A stretch of DNA of 10,863 nucleotides from Thermococci archaeon (GTDB taxonomy: Archaea > Hadarchaeota > B88-G9): NCBI GenBank assembly GCA_003660555.1, contig QMUK01000035.1:1-10863 (forward strand), written 5' to 3'. A program made the position numbers and the translations under genes. Under the pieces are notes generated by a model that worked only from the letters and a program-made list of their open reading frames with translations, was not told the origin of the DNA and did not search any database. Positions 1 to 6,401 of the stretch are shown in pieces (position 1 is the first letter of the stretch; every line of letters starts with the position of its first letter).

Positions 1-1
1 T

Positions 2-122
2 CTTCTTGAAGTGAGAAGGAAACAGAAAAGCAAAATAATATGAGAAAGCAATCGAAGAGATGATGGAGAAGAGGAACAGTCATTATTTCGAATTGGAAGC
101 AGAAGGGAATCATCTGCTCTGA
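2..122 (+). other. Probable 3' end of an upstream gene, apparently frameshifted
   Basis: Positions 2-40 read as LLEVRRKQKSKII and meet a stop at 41-43. One frame further on, positions 39-119 read YEKAIEEMMEKR followed by about 15 more codons ending in NHLL, with a stop at 120-122. Both pieces have the charged, purine-rich composition of the genes around them and would join into one C-terminal tail if one base near 33-41 (an A/T-rich run) were extra. The alternative is that the upstream gene truly ends at 41-43 and the rest is leader for the next gene, with AAATAATAT at 33-41 as a possible TATA element. The tail is too short to assign to a family. Confidence 0.35.
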
Positions 123-131
123 GTGGAGTGA

Positions 132-137
132 GGAGGA
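132..137 (+). promoter_or_regulatory. Ribosome binding site fixing the TTG start of the MBL-fold gene
   Basis: GGAGGA lies six bases before the TTG at 144. It is the only good Shine-Dalgarno match near the start of this frame, and it supports TTG rather than an internal ATG as the initiation codon. Confidence 0.6.
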
Positions 138-143
138 CCTGAA

Positions 144-779
144 TTGATTAGGAGAAGAGTGATCCCATTTATTTCCAGAGGAACGGAATCCAACTCATAT
201 CTAATAGAAGGAGAAGAGGCCATAGCCATAATAGACACCGGAATGGGTGGAGAAGTTACCCTGAAAGTCAAGCGAAGTCTCTCTTCTTTCCAAGGGAAAG
301 AGCTCTTCATAGTGAACACACACTGCCACGTCGATCACACGAGGGGAAATAATACCTTCAAGGGAGTAGTCATGATGCACGAGATAGAGGCGAAAAATGC
401 CTTGGATCCAAGAGTAAATTTATCTTACCTATTCGATGAACCAATTTCTTTGAAGACAGACAAGGAAATAAAAGACGAAGACGAAATAGATTTAGGAGGA
501 TACTTTCTTAGAGTATTGCATACTCCTGGACATACTTCGGGAAGCATTTGCCTCTATTCCGAGGAAGACAAGGTCTTATTCTCAGGAGACACTTTCTTCC
601 CAGAAGGGGGAATAGGAAGAACTGATTTCCCCACAGGAGACCTGTATTCTCTAATAGATTCTCTGGAAAGACTTCTTTCCCTAGATTTCGAATACCTCTG
701 CCCAGGACATGGCCCAGTTGTGAGAAACGGTAGAAGACACCTGAACCTAGCGATTGAGATAGCTAAATCCTTGATATAG
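144..779 (+). CDS. Metallo-beta-lactamase-fold hydrolase (glyoxalase II-like)
   Basis: A 211-residue, single-domain MBL-fold hydrolase. The metal ligands are in the expected order: the H60-x-H62-x-D64-H65 motif within THCHVDH, H130 in HTPGHTSGS, D149 in FSGDT, and H189 in PGHG. This is the pattern of binuclear, usually zinc, thioesterases of the hydroxyacylglutathione hydrolase group, and the length fits stand-alone archaeal members. There is no signal peptide, so it is presumably cytosolic. The start is TTG at 144, seven bases after a GGAGGA site. The 3' end overlaps the convergent aminotransferase by 17 bp. The substrate cannot be read from the sequence. Glutathione is not expected in most archaea, so a thioester of another thiol or an unrelated ester is more likely than true glyoxalase II activity. 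Confidence 0.88.
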   Translation: MIRRRVIPFISRGTESNSYLIEGEEAIAIIDTGMGGEVTLKVKRSLSSFQGKELFIVNTHCHVDHTRGNNTFKGVVMMHEIEAKNALDPRVNLSYLFDEPISLKTDKEIKDEDEIDLGGYFLRVLHTPGHTSGSICLYSEEDKVLFSGDTFFPEGGIGRTDFPTGDLYSLIDSLERLLSLDFEYLCPGHGPVVRNGRRHLNLAIEIAKSLI

Positions 780-1977
780 CTTCGTCTATTCTCTCCATAG
801 CCTCTTTTATTTTGTCTCTAGAAGTAGCATAGGAGAGTCTGAGATATCCCTCTCCGAATTCTCCGAAGTAGGATCCAGCAACTACTACTACCTTAGCCTC
901 TTCGAAAAGGTAATCCATTAGTCCCTCATCCTGCTTTTTCCCAGAGAGATATTTTCTTTTGAACTCTGGATCTTTTCCTCCCCTATCGGTCATTCTCTTT
1001 AGTATTTCCTCAACGTTCGGGAAGGCGTAAAATGCACCTTCTGGCTCAACACAGCTCATACCTTCTATCTCGTTTGCCATTTTCACAATCAATTTCCTTC
1101 TCTTATCGTATTCCCTCCTCATCTCATCTACGCAATCTTGTGGACCTCTAATTGCCTCTAGAGCTGCGTATTGAGAGGGAGTAGGGGCACAAATCATATC
1201 GTATTGGTGTATTTTGAGTATTCCGTCTATGATTTCCTCAGGGGCTACCACATAGCCAACTCTCCATCCAGTCATGGCATATGCCTTAGAGAAGCCGTTA
1301 ATGGTTATGGTTCTTTCCTCCATTCCGTTTAAAGAGGCCATACTCACGTGTTTCCCTCTATATATCAACTTCTCGTATATTTCGTCGCTTATTACTAGGA
1401 GATCATGCTCTACGGAGATATCCGCTATCTCCTCCAAAGTCTTCTTGTCTAAGACTGCTCCTGTAGGATTGCTAGGGGTTATTATTACCAGTACCTTACT
1501 CTTCTTTGATATCCTCCTCTCTAATTCTTCAGGATCTATTTTAAACCCCCTTTCCTCTGGAGAGGGGACTGGAACAGGTGTTCCTCCAGAGAAGAGTATG
1601 GTTGGCTTGTAAGCCACATAAGCTGGGTCGGAGTAGAGCACTTCGTCCCCAGGGTCTACTGTCGCCATTAAAGAGAAAGCAAAGGCCTCGCTTGTTCCAC
1701 TAGTTATCAGAACATTCTCTATTCCAACATCAATCTTGTTTTCTCTCTCTAATTTTCTGACTATTTCCTCTCTCAACTCTTTAATTCCATAATTGGATGT
1801 ATAGTGCGTCTTACCCTCCTTTATTGCCCTAATTCCAGCTTCTTTTATGTGCTCTGGAGTATCGAAATCTGGCTCTCCGACTCCGAGGCTTATTATTCCA
1901 GGAGCCCCAGTAGCTAGGTCAAACAGCCTTCTTATTCCAGAAGGAGGTACCTTCAAGACTCTTTCAGCGAGTTTCAA
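763..1977 (-). CDS. PLP-dependent aminotransferase, class I/II (aspartate aminotransferase family)
   Basis: A 404-residue fold-type I aminotransferase. Visible landmarks: SLGVGEPDFDTP near residues 30-41, NPTG at 170-173, D198 and Y201 of the pyridoxal pocket in SDEIYEKL, the Schiff-base lysine K231 in GFSKAYAMTGWR, R239 nearby for cofactor phosphate, and R380 in GYLRLSYA for the substrate carboxylate. It transfers amino groups between an amino acid and a 2-oxo acid. Aspartate, alanine or aromatic substrates are all possible. It is slightly longer than the roughly 370-390 residues usual for the family because of a charged stretch at 326-352. The TTG start has GGAGGT just upstream (1980-1985). 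It is transcribed divergently from the transporter operon and converges with the MBL gene. Confidence 0.92.
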   Translation of the reverse strand: MKLAERVLKVPPSGIRRLFDLATGAPGIISLGVGEPDFDTPEHIKEAGIRAIKEGKTHYTSNYGIKELREEIVRKLERENKIDVGIENVLITSGTSEAFAFSLMATVDPGDEVLYSDPAYVAYKPTILFSGGTPVPVPSPEERGFKIDPEELERRISKKSKVLVIITPSNPTGAVLDKKTLEEIADISVEHDLLVISDEIYEKLIYRGKHVSMASLNGMEERTITINGFSKAYAMTGWRVGYVVAPEEIIDGILKIHQYDMICAPTPSQYAALEAIRGPQDCVDEMRREYDKRRKLIVKMANEIEGMSCVEPEGAFYAFPNVEEILKRMTDRGGKDPEFKRKYLSGKKQDEGLMDYLFEEAKVVVVAGSYFGEFGEGYLRLSYATSRDKIKEAMERIDEAISRI

Positions 1978-2005
1978 TTACCTCCCGCTTTGACTTTCCA
2001 AGGGG

Positions 2006-2018
2006 ATTTAATATTTAT
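2006..2018 (-). promoter_or_regulatory. Putative TATA element for the aminotransferase gene
   Basis: On the - strand this reads ATAAATATTAAAT, centred about 35 bases before the TTG start. Archaeal transcription usually begins about 26 bases downstream of the box centre, which would give a leader of roughly 10 bases, just enough for the GGAGGT site at 1980-1985. Confidence 0.45.
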
Positions 2019-2082
2019 CTTACGGGGACCTCGTGATACTCTTCCAAGGACTCTCATCGGTCCGATCGATCAATAGCTGAAC

Positions 2083-2093
2083 ATATTTAATAT
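2083..2093 (+). promoter_or_regulatory. Putative TATA element for the ABC transporter operon
   Basis: ATATTTAATAT lies about 30 bases before the first possible start codon. Initiation some 26 bases after its centre would fall near 2114, giving a leader of only a few bases before GTG 2118 or about 13 before ATG 2127. It is the only strong A/T box between the two divergent genes on this strand. Confidence 0.45.
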
Positions 2094-2117
2094 CGTGAGG
2101 ACATCTCGAGTAGGCTG

Positions 2118-3182
2118 GTGGTCGAGATGTACAGGCAAATTGCCCTATTGCTCATAGGAATATTGATAGGCTCAACTTTTACGATGTATTTCCAAGGCAG
2201 AGATATAGAGAGCAGAGAACCGGAGAGAGTAATAAGAGTGGGGGCATTAAGGGCAATTTACCACGAGATCTACTTGATAAAGGGTCTAGGACTAGACGAG
2301 TACGTACCAGCTGAAGTGGAGGTGAAGATCTATCCACACGGAACAGCCATGATGACCGCCTTTCAAGCTGGAGAACTGGACATAATGTATGTAGGAACAG
2401 TTCCAGCCATGAATGCCTTCTCAGCTGGAGCTAAGATAAAAGTAATAGCAGGGACTAACCTAGGGGGAACTTCTCTAGTCATAAACAAATCCAGTGGTAT
2501 AAAGAGGCTCAAAGACATCAAAGGAAAGAAAATACTCGTTCCAGGGCCACATAATTTTCAAGACGTCGTCTTAAGAGCAATAATACTTCCAAGAGCCAAT
2601 TTAACAGAAGAAGACGTCATCATAGAGTATGAGGGAGATAAAGGAATGATGATTCACAGATTAGTGAGTGGAGAGGCAGACGCTGCCATAGTTTGGGAAC
2701 CCCACGTCACTAGAATGTTGTTCGACGAGAACATGAATAGAAGAGAGAACATAGAGGTACTAGTCCCTTGGAACGAGATAATAAGCGAAGACCCATCTAA
2801 AGGATATAGGTATTCCAGTAGTTGCCTAGTAGTAGGAGAGGAATTCCTAAGAGAGAACGAGGACTTAGTCAGAGCTTGGGTCTTAATTCATGCTTTAGCA
2901 ATAGAATATTGGAAGAGAAATCCGAAAAAAGCATCTGAAATAATCTCAAGGGAGATGGAGAGAATAGCACAGGTAAGTATATCACCTGAAATGGTCGAGG
3001 AGGCATTCAAGAGGGTGAGGTTAAGCTTAGATCCAGCCATCGACTCCATGAAATTGTTCTCGGAGAAAAGTCATGAACTTGGCTTCTCAAAGGAGAAGGT
3101 AGATGTAGAGAAGCTCTACTATCCAGAGATCCAAAGAGAAGTAGAGAGAATAATGAGGGAGCTATTCCATGAGCAACAATAA
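2118..3182 (+). CDS. ABC transporter substrate-binding protein, SsuA/NrtA/NMT1-like
   Basis: About 354 residues. An N-terminal hydrophobic segment (roughly residues 5-24) is followed by a periplasmic-binding-type II domain of the SsuA/TauA/NrtA group: IRVGALRAIYHEI at the first strand, FQAGELDIMYVG, and the second-lobe patterns LVSGEADAAIVWEPH and GKKILVPGP. The first segment has no cysteine, so this is not a lipoprotein. It is either anchored by that segment or cleaved after it. The protein captures a ligand outside the cell for the ATPase and permease that follow. Sulfonates, taurine, nitrate, cyanate and thiamine precursors are all transported by relatives, and the sequence does not choose among them. 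GTG 2118 and ATG 2127 both fit; ATG has the better site, GGTGGT at 2117-2122, four bases upstream. Confidence 0.85.
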   Translation: MVEMYRQIALLLIGILIGSTFTMYFQGRDIESREPERVIRVGALRAIYHEIYLIKGLGLDEYVPAEVEVKIYPHGTAMMTAFQAGELDIMYVGTVPAMNAFSAGAKIKVIAGTNLGGTSLVINKSSGIKRLKDIKGKKILVPGPHNFQDVVLRAIILPRANLTEEDVIIEYEGDKGMMIHRLVSGEADAAIVWEPHVTRMLFDENMNRRENIEVLVPWNEIISEDPSKGYRYSSSCLVVGEEFLRENEDLVRAWVLIHALAIEYWKRNPKKASEIISREMERIAQVSISPEMVEEAFKRVRLSLDPAIDSMKLFSEKSHELGFSKEKVDVEKLYYPEIQREVERIMRELFHEQQ

Positions 3183-3984
3183 ATTGGAATGCCTTTCAGT
3201 CTCTAAGCTTTATGAGAAGAACGGAAACAAGATATGGGCACTCAAGAATCTGAACTTAGAGGTAAAAGAGGGAGAATTCCTCGCAATAGTTGGACCTAGT
3301 GGTTGTGGGAAGAGTACGCTCCTCAAACTCATGGCCTCCCTCGAGAGACCTACTGAAGGGAAGATACTTTTAGACGGAAAGGAGCTAAGAGATCCAGGGC
3401 CAGAGAGAGCAATGGTTTTCCAGTACTTCTCCCTCTTCCCATGGTGCACTGTGTTAGAAAACGTGGAGTTCGGATTGAAGATGTTGAACGTAGAAGAGGA
3501 TGAGAGAAGGGAGAGAGCGCTTCACTACATCAAACTAGTGGGATTAGAGGGGTTTGAGGACTATTATCCAAGGCAACTGAGTGGGGGGATGAAACAGAGG
3601 GTAGCTCTAGCTAGAGCATTGGCAGTCAATCCAGAAGTTCTACTCATGGATGAACCCTTTGGCTCTTTGGACGCTCAGACGAGGAACTTCCTCCAAGCAG
3701 AACTACTCAAAATATGGGAGGAAGAAAAGAAGACAATAGTCTTCGTGACCCACAGCATAATCGAAGCAGTCTATCTAGGGGATAGGGTCGTACTAATGAC
3801 TTCCAGACCAGGTAGAGTAAAGGAAGTTTTCGAGATAGACATAGAAAGACCTAGAGACAAAGGATCTTCAGAATTCTCGAGAGTGAGAAGTGAGATACTA
3901 TCTAGTCTAAAGAAGGAAGTACTTAAGACAATCTCTTCCGAGTACTCTCTAGACTTAAAAGAGATAGCGGAGATGATACGTTGA
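3169..3984 (+). CDS. ABC transporter ATP-binding protein, SsuB/TauB/NrtD-like
   Basis: A 271-residue ATPase with every motif intact: Walker A GPSGCGKST at 42-50, Q-loop Q85 in VFQYFSLFPW, signature LSGGMKQR at 137-144, Walker B LLMDEP at 158-163, D-loop SLDAQTR, and switch H195 in FVTH. The QYFSLFPW segment and PFGSLDAQTR are typical of the nitrate/sulfonate/taurine transporter branch. It hydrolyses ATP on the cytoplasmic face to drive the permease encoded next. The ATG start lies inside the end of the binding-protein gene (14-bp overlap), with GAGG at 3155-3158 as a possible ribosome site. About 50 residues follow the core domain (from about 222), as is common in this branch. Confidence 0.93.
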   Translation: MSNNKLECLSVSKLYEKNGNKIWALKNLNLEVKEGEFLAIVGPSGCGKSTLLKLMASLERPTEGKILLDGKELRDPGPERAMVFQYFSLFPWCTVLENVEFGLKMLNVEEDERRERALHYIKLVGLEGFEDYYPRQLSGGMKQRVALARALAVNPEVLLMDEPFGSLDAQTRNFLQAELLKIWEEEKKTIVFVTHSIIEAVYLGDRVVLMTSRPGRVKEVFEIDIERPRDKGSSEFSRVRSEILSSLKKEVLKTISSEYSLDLKEIAEMIR

Positions 3985-4763
3985 ATGCTAGAACCATCTT
4001 TGTTTTTCTTGTATTTTTCGCATCTTGGGAACTAATTTCCAGGTCATTGGGAAATCCAATTTTTCCTCCACCATCCAAGGTATTCTTAGCTCTATTTGAT
4101 CTAATGTTGCCGAGAAACTTGGGATTCCTAAGCGCCCCAGTAGAGAGTGGGAAGTTAGTCCCATCTCTGCTTAACACGCTGGAGAGAGTTCTCATGGGTT
4201 TCTCTCTAGGTTCTCTAGCAGGATTTTCTTTAGGGATCTTGAATTTCAGATTCGAGTCTCTAGAAAAGACTATAGATCCTATAGTGAAAATCCTACATCC
4301 AATACCAGGAGTAAGTTGGATTCCAATATCTTTCCTCGCTTTCGGCGAGTCAGACCTAGCAGTGGTTTTTCCAGTAGTGATAGCGACTTTCTTCCCAATG
4401 TTAGTCAATACCACTTCCGGAATGAAGAGTGTCGAGGAAGATCTAATATTGGCAGCTAGGAACTTAGGGGCAAAGGGAATTAGATTCTATTCCCACGTGT
4501 TAATACCAGCTACTCTACCCTTTGTTATATCTGGGTTAAGGATATCTTGGTCGTACAGTTGGAGAACTAGTATAGCAGCGGAGATGGTTCTTTCTCTAGC
4601 CAAGGGAGGAGGACTGGGGATGCTCCACCTCACCTCTATGTATCATCTGGACGTGGCCTCTGCAATGGCGATAATGTTAACCATAGGCGTCACTGGAATG
4701 GTCCTAGATCACCTAGTTCTCGGATATCTAGAGAGGAGAACCCTGGAGAAATGGGAGGGATAA
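3981..4763 (+). CDS. ABC transporter permease, SsuC/TauC/NrtB-like
   Basis: A 260-residue integral membrane protein with about six hydrophobic segments (near residues 5-19, 69-87, 107-122, 126-143, 174-198 and 223-248). The cytoplasmic EAA-type coupling loop is clear around 153-182: EDLILAARNLGAKG followed by VLIPATLPFVISGLR. This is the binding-protein-dependent inner-membrane component of the SsuC/TauC/NrtB type and presumably works as a homodimer with the ATPase encoded upstream. The start is TTG and overlaps the ATPase stop codon as TTGA. GGAGATGAT at 3969-3977 is a good ribosome site. No in-frame ATG lies near it, so the TTG assignment is fairly secure. The 3' end overlaps the next gene by 13 bp. 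Confidence 0.92.
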   Translation: MNARTIFVFLVFFASWELISRSLGNPIFPPPSKVFLALFDLMLPRNLGFLSAPVESGKLVPSLLNTLERVLMGFSLGSLAGFSLGILNFRFESLEKTIDPIVKILHPIPGVSWIPISFLAFGESDLAVVFPVVIATFFPMLVNTTSGMKSVEEDLILAARNLGAKGIRFYSHVLIPATLPFVISGLRISWSYSWRTSIAAEMVLSLAKGGGLGMLHLTSMYHLDVASAMAIMLTIGVTGMVLDHLVLGYLERRTLEKWEG

Positions 4764-5245
4764 CCTTGTGGGACTTCTCCTATCCTAAGGAGATCAAAGT
4801 GTGCTTTTTCGAGACGAAATTGAATCCCAATGAGATATTAGCCAGATTGGAGGAGATGAGAAGGGAAGAGAAAAGTAAAGACAAAGCAATCCAAGTCTTC
4901 GACGCAGAAAACGTTTGTGGAGAGGAACATCTATATCACTCTACTAGACTAGCTGTTAAATCATTTAAAAGAGGAGGAATTTCTAGGAGTTTAGAAATGG
5001 AGATACTGTTGTTCGTAGCTGGAGAGAGGCAGATATCAAGAGCACTCGAAAAAGTAGGCGTGAAAGAGGGAACTAAAAGAGTGGCTGTAGTACTAGTGAA
5101 CTCCTCTGAAGAAGACGTGAAGTGGATCGGAGAGAGAATAAAGCCTAGTTGCAATCAAGAGAGAGTAAGGAGAATATTTGGTATAAAGGGGAGAGATGCA
5201 CTAATTGAAATATTAGAGAGATCAGCTCTGCTTCCTATAATTTAA
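4751..5245 (+). CDS. cgi121: KEOPS complex subunit Cgi121
   Basis: A 164-residue protein matching archaeal Cgi121 (TPRKB family), the accessory KEOPS subunit that binds tRNA and supports Bud32 during N6-threonylcarbamoyladenosine (t6A37) synthesis. Family features seen: VFDAENVCGEEHLYHSTRLA near 49-68, the helix with ISRSLEMEILLFVAGERQI at 77-95, ALEKVGVKEGTKRVAVVLVN at 98-117, and a short C-terminal helix after RRIFGIKG. The length is typical. The ATG at 4751 lies inside the permease gene. TTG at 4766 (residue 6) is a credible alternative because GGAGGG at 4753-4758 lies seven bases before it. Being the last gene of a nutrient transporter operon is an unusual place for it. No other KEOPS gene is in the window. 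Confidence 0.85.
   Translation: MGGITLWDFSYPKEIKVCFFETKLNPNEILARLEEMRREEKSKDKAIQVFDAENVCGEEHLYHSTRLAVKSFKRGGISRSLEMEILLFVAGERQISRALEKVGVKEGTKRVAVVLVNSSEEDVKWIGERIKPSCNQERVRRIFGIKGRDALIEILERSALLPII
4753..4758 (+). promoter_or_regulatory. Ribosome binding site suggesting a TTG start for cgi121
   Basis: GGAGGG is seven bases before the in-frame TTG at 4766 and lies inside the coding sequence if ATG 4751 is used. By strength and spacing it favours TTG 4766, which would remove five residues and leave only two bases between the permease stop and cgi121. Confidence 0.45.
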
Positions 5246-6235
5246 TCCTGCATTACTCAGAGCATCTTCTATTATCTCCTTGAATCTATCGTAGGGCCAA
5301 GCCCCCACTACCATGTAGGAAGTACCGTCAGGCAACACTATGAAGAAAGTCGGAGTACCAGAGACACCGAGTTCAGTCCCCTCCTTGAAGTCTTCCTCTA
5401 CTTCCTTAGAGTACCTCCCTTCCTCCAAGCACTTCCTGAATTCCTCTAAGTCTAACCCTATTTCTTTGGCATATCTCTCTATTGCCTCTTTGCCCAAGTA
5501 TTTGTCTAGGTTCCTCTCCCTGTAACCGGATAAGTTCCCTTCGAAGAGCTTGTCGTGCATTTCCCAGTATTTCCCTTGTTCCCCAGCACATTCCGCAGCC
5601 TCTGCAGTTATTCTGGAGTGAGGGTGAAAAGCTAAAGGGAAATCCTTGAAGTAATACTTGAGCTTTCCAGACTCTATGTACTCTTTTTCTATCTTTAGAA
5701 GAGTCTCCTTGAAGAATTTCCCACAATATGGACATTCATAGTCCTCGAAATCAACCAATGATAATTTCGCACTCTGATATCCCTTGTAGCTCCTCTCATC
5801 CAATTTAGGTGAGTAGAGCACTCTAATAGCAGGAGCAGGAATCCTCATTATTTGTTCATCATCTAGTAGGTATGCATCTCCTCTTTCAGAAAGGATTGGC
5901 TCAAGACTCGGAAACACATCCAATTCTTCTATCTCCTTTGGTAGTACTATTTGGGGGAGTACTCTCACACCGTACTTTTCCAAGAGTTCTCTTCCCTTAT
6001 CTGACCTATAGTCTACTCTCTCTACCGAGAGAGGAAGGTCGAATTTCTCTCTGAGAGAACTTATCACAATTTCCTCCCTGCATATCTTGCATTTAGAGTC
6101 ATAGATGAGCGTCGCATTTATTACTCTTTGCTTTACTTCCTCTGCAACCTCCTTACTAGTGCCCCCTTCATTTTCGGCTCCTATGCACCCAACGAATAAC
6201 AAGACCAATGTGATCAGTACCGCAACTTTGTTCAA
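5222..6235 (-). CDS. Lipoprotein with glutaredoxin-like and DsbA-like dithiol domains
   Basis: Residue numbers here count from the upstream in-frame ATG at 6253 (343 residues). A start at TTG 6235 (residue 7) is preferred: it gives MNKVAVLITLVLLFVGC, a classic lipoprotein signal ending at C23, and GGGGGGATCC precedes it. The exported part has two thioredoxin-fold units. The first (about 46-125) holds C55-K-I-C58 and a likely cis-proline at P100 in RVLPQIVLP. The second (about 160-335) is DsbA/DSBA-oxidoreductase-like, with C174-P-Y-C177 in FEDYECPYCGKFF, KDFPLAFHPHS, and SGTPTFF with cis-proline P301. It probably makes, breaks or relays disulfides in surface or secreted proteins. Its 3' end overlaps cgi121 by 24 bp. 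No membrane partner such as VKOR or CcdA is nearby. Confidence 0.82.
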   Translation of the reverse strand: MNKVAVLITLVLLFVGCIGAENEGGTSKEVAEEVKQRVINATLIYDSKCKICREEIVISSLREKFDLPLSVERVDYRSDKGRELLEKYGVRVLPQIVLPKEIEELDVFPSLEPILSERGDAYLLDDEQIMRIPAPAIRVLYSPKLDERSYKGYQSAKLSLVDFEDYECPYCGKFFKETLLKIEKEYIESGKLKYYFKDFPLAFHPHSRITAEAAECAGEQGKYWEMHDKLFEGNLSGYRERNLDKYLGKEAIERYAKEIGLDLEEFRKCLEEGRYSKEVEEDFKEGTELGVSGTPTFFIVLPDGTSYMVVGAWPYDRFKEIIEDALSNAGLNYRKQS

Positions 6236-6236
6236 C

Positions 6237-6246
6237 GGATCCCCCC
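6237..6246 (-). promoter_or_regulatory. Ribosome binding site for the dithiol lipoprotein
   Basis: On the - strand this reads GGGGGGATCC, one base before TTG 6235 and close to the archaeal complement GGAGGTGATCC. No such match precedes the ATG at 6253. Together with the signal peptide that begins at the TTG, this decides the start. Confidence 0.4.
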
Positions 6247-6278
6247 AAGGCATTTGACATTATACAGAAAAAGGTTTA

Positions 6279-6290
6279 TCCAATATTGGA
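6279..6290. promoter_or_regulatory. 12-bp perfect palindrome between divergent genes
   Basis: TCCAATATTGGA is its own reverse complement. It lies in the 166-bp gap between the lipoprotein gene (-) and the nucleotidyltransferase-like gene (+), next to GGATAAACC (- strand, 6273-6281), a weak TATA-like box for the lipoprotein gene. A regulator binding here could control that gene. The rest of the gap shows only a weak CAATTAAAC (6358-6366) that might serve the + strand gene. Confidence 0.35.
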
Positions 6291-6392
6291 CTAGACTTAA
6301 CCTGAAGAAGAAACTTCCTTAGCTCAGTAGCAAGTCTTAGACCGAATTTCTATTTGGCAATTAAACACGCACAGGGATCAGTCAGAGCGGAA

Positions 6393-6400
6393 GGTGGTGA
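6393..6400 (+). promoter_or_regulatory. Ribosome binding site fixing the start of the nucleotidyltransferase-like gene
   Basis: GGTGGTGA differs by one base from the archaeal GGAGGTGA and lies directly before the TTG at 6402. Starting there gives MRAILLCGG, the normal family N-terminus. The open frame extends upstream to TTG 6354, but that adds 16 residues unlike the family. Confidence 0.6.
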
Positions 6401-6401
6401 G

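Noticed and set aside
144-779. Calling the MBL-fold protein glyoxalase II (gloB).
   Set aside because: The metal ligands fit the group, but glutathione is not expected in most archaea and the substrate-binding residues cannot be judged here.
3923-4414. A 163-codon open frame on the - strand.
   Set aside because: It lies antisense to the ATPase end and the permease, is rich in Ser, Arg, Lys and Gly with no family pattern, and has no ribosome site. The + strand frames have full motifs.
2118-4763. Naming the transporter ssuABC, tauABC or nrtABC.
   Set aside because: All three proteins fit this superfamily equally well, and no neighbouring sulfonatase, nitrate or thiamine gene identifies the substrate.
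6320-6330. TAGCTCAGTAG resembles the A box / D-arm of a tRNA gene.
   Set aside because: The D-stem does not close (GCTC is not followed by GAGC at the right distance), there is no matching acceptor stem, and no TTCGAAT-type T-loop follows at tRNA spacing.
6354-6401. Upstream extension of the nucleotidyltransferase-like frame to TTG 6354.
   Set aside because: The extra 16 residues (AIKHAQGSVRAEGGE) do not resemble the family N-terminus, and GGTGGTGA lies immediately before TTG 6402, which starts at the normal family position.
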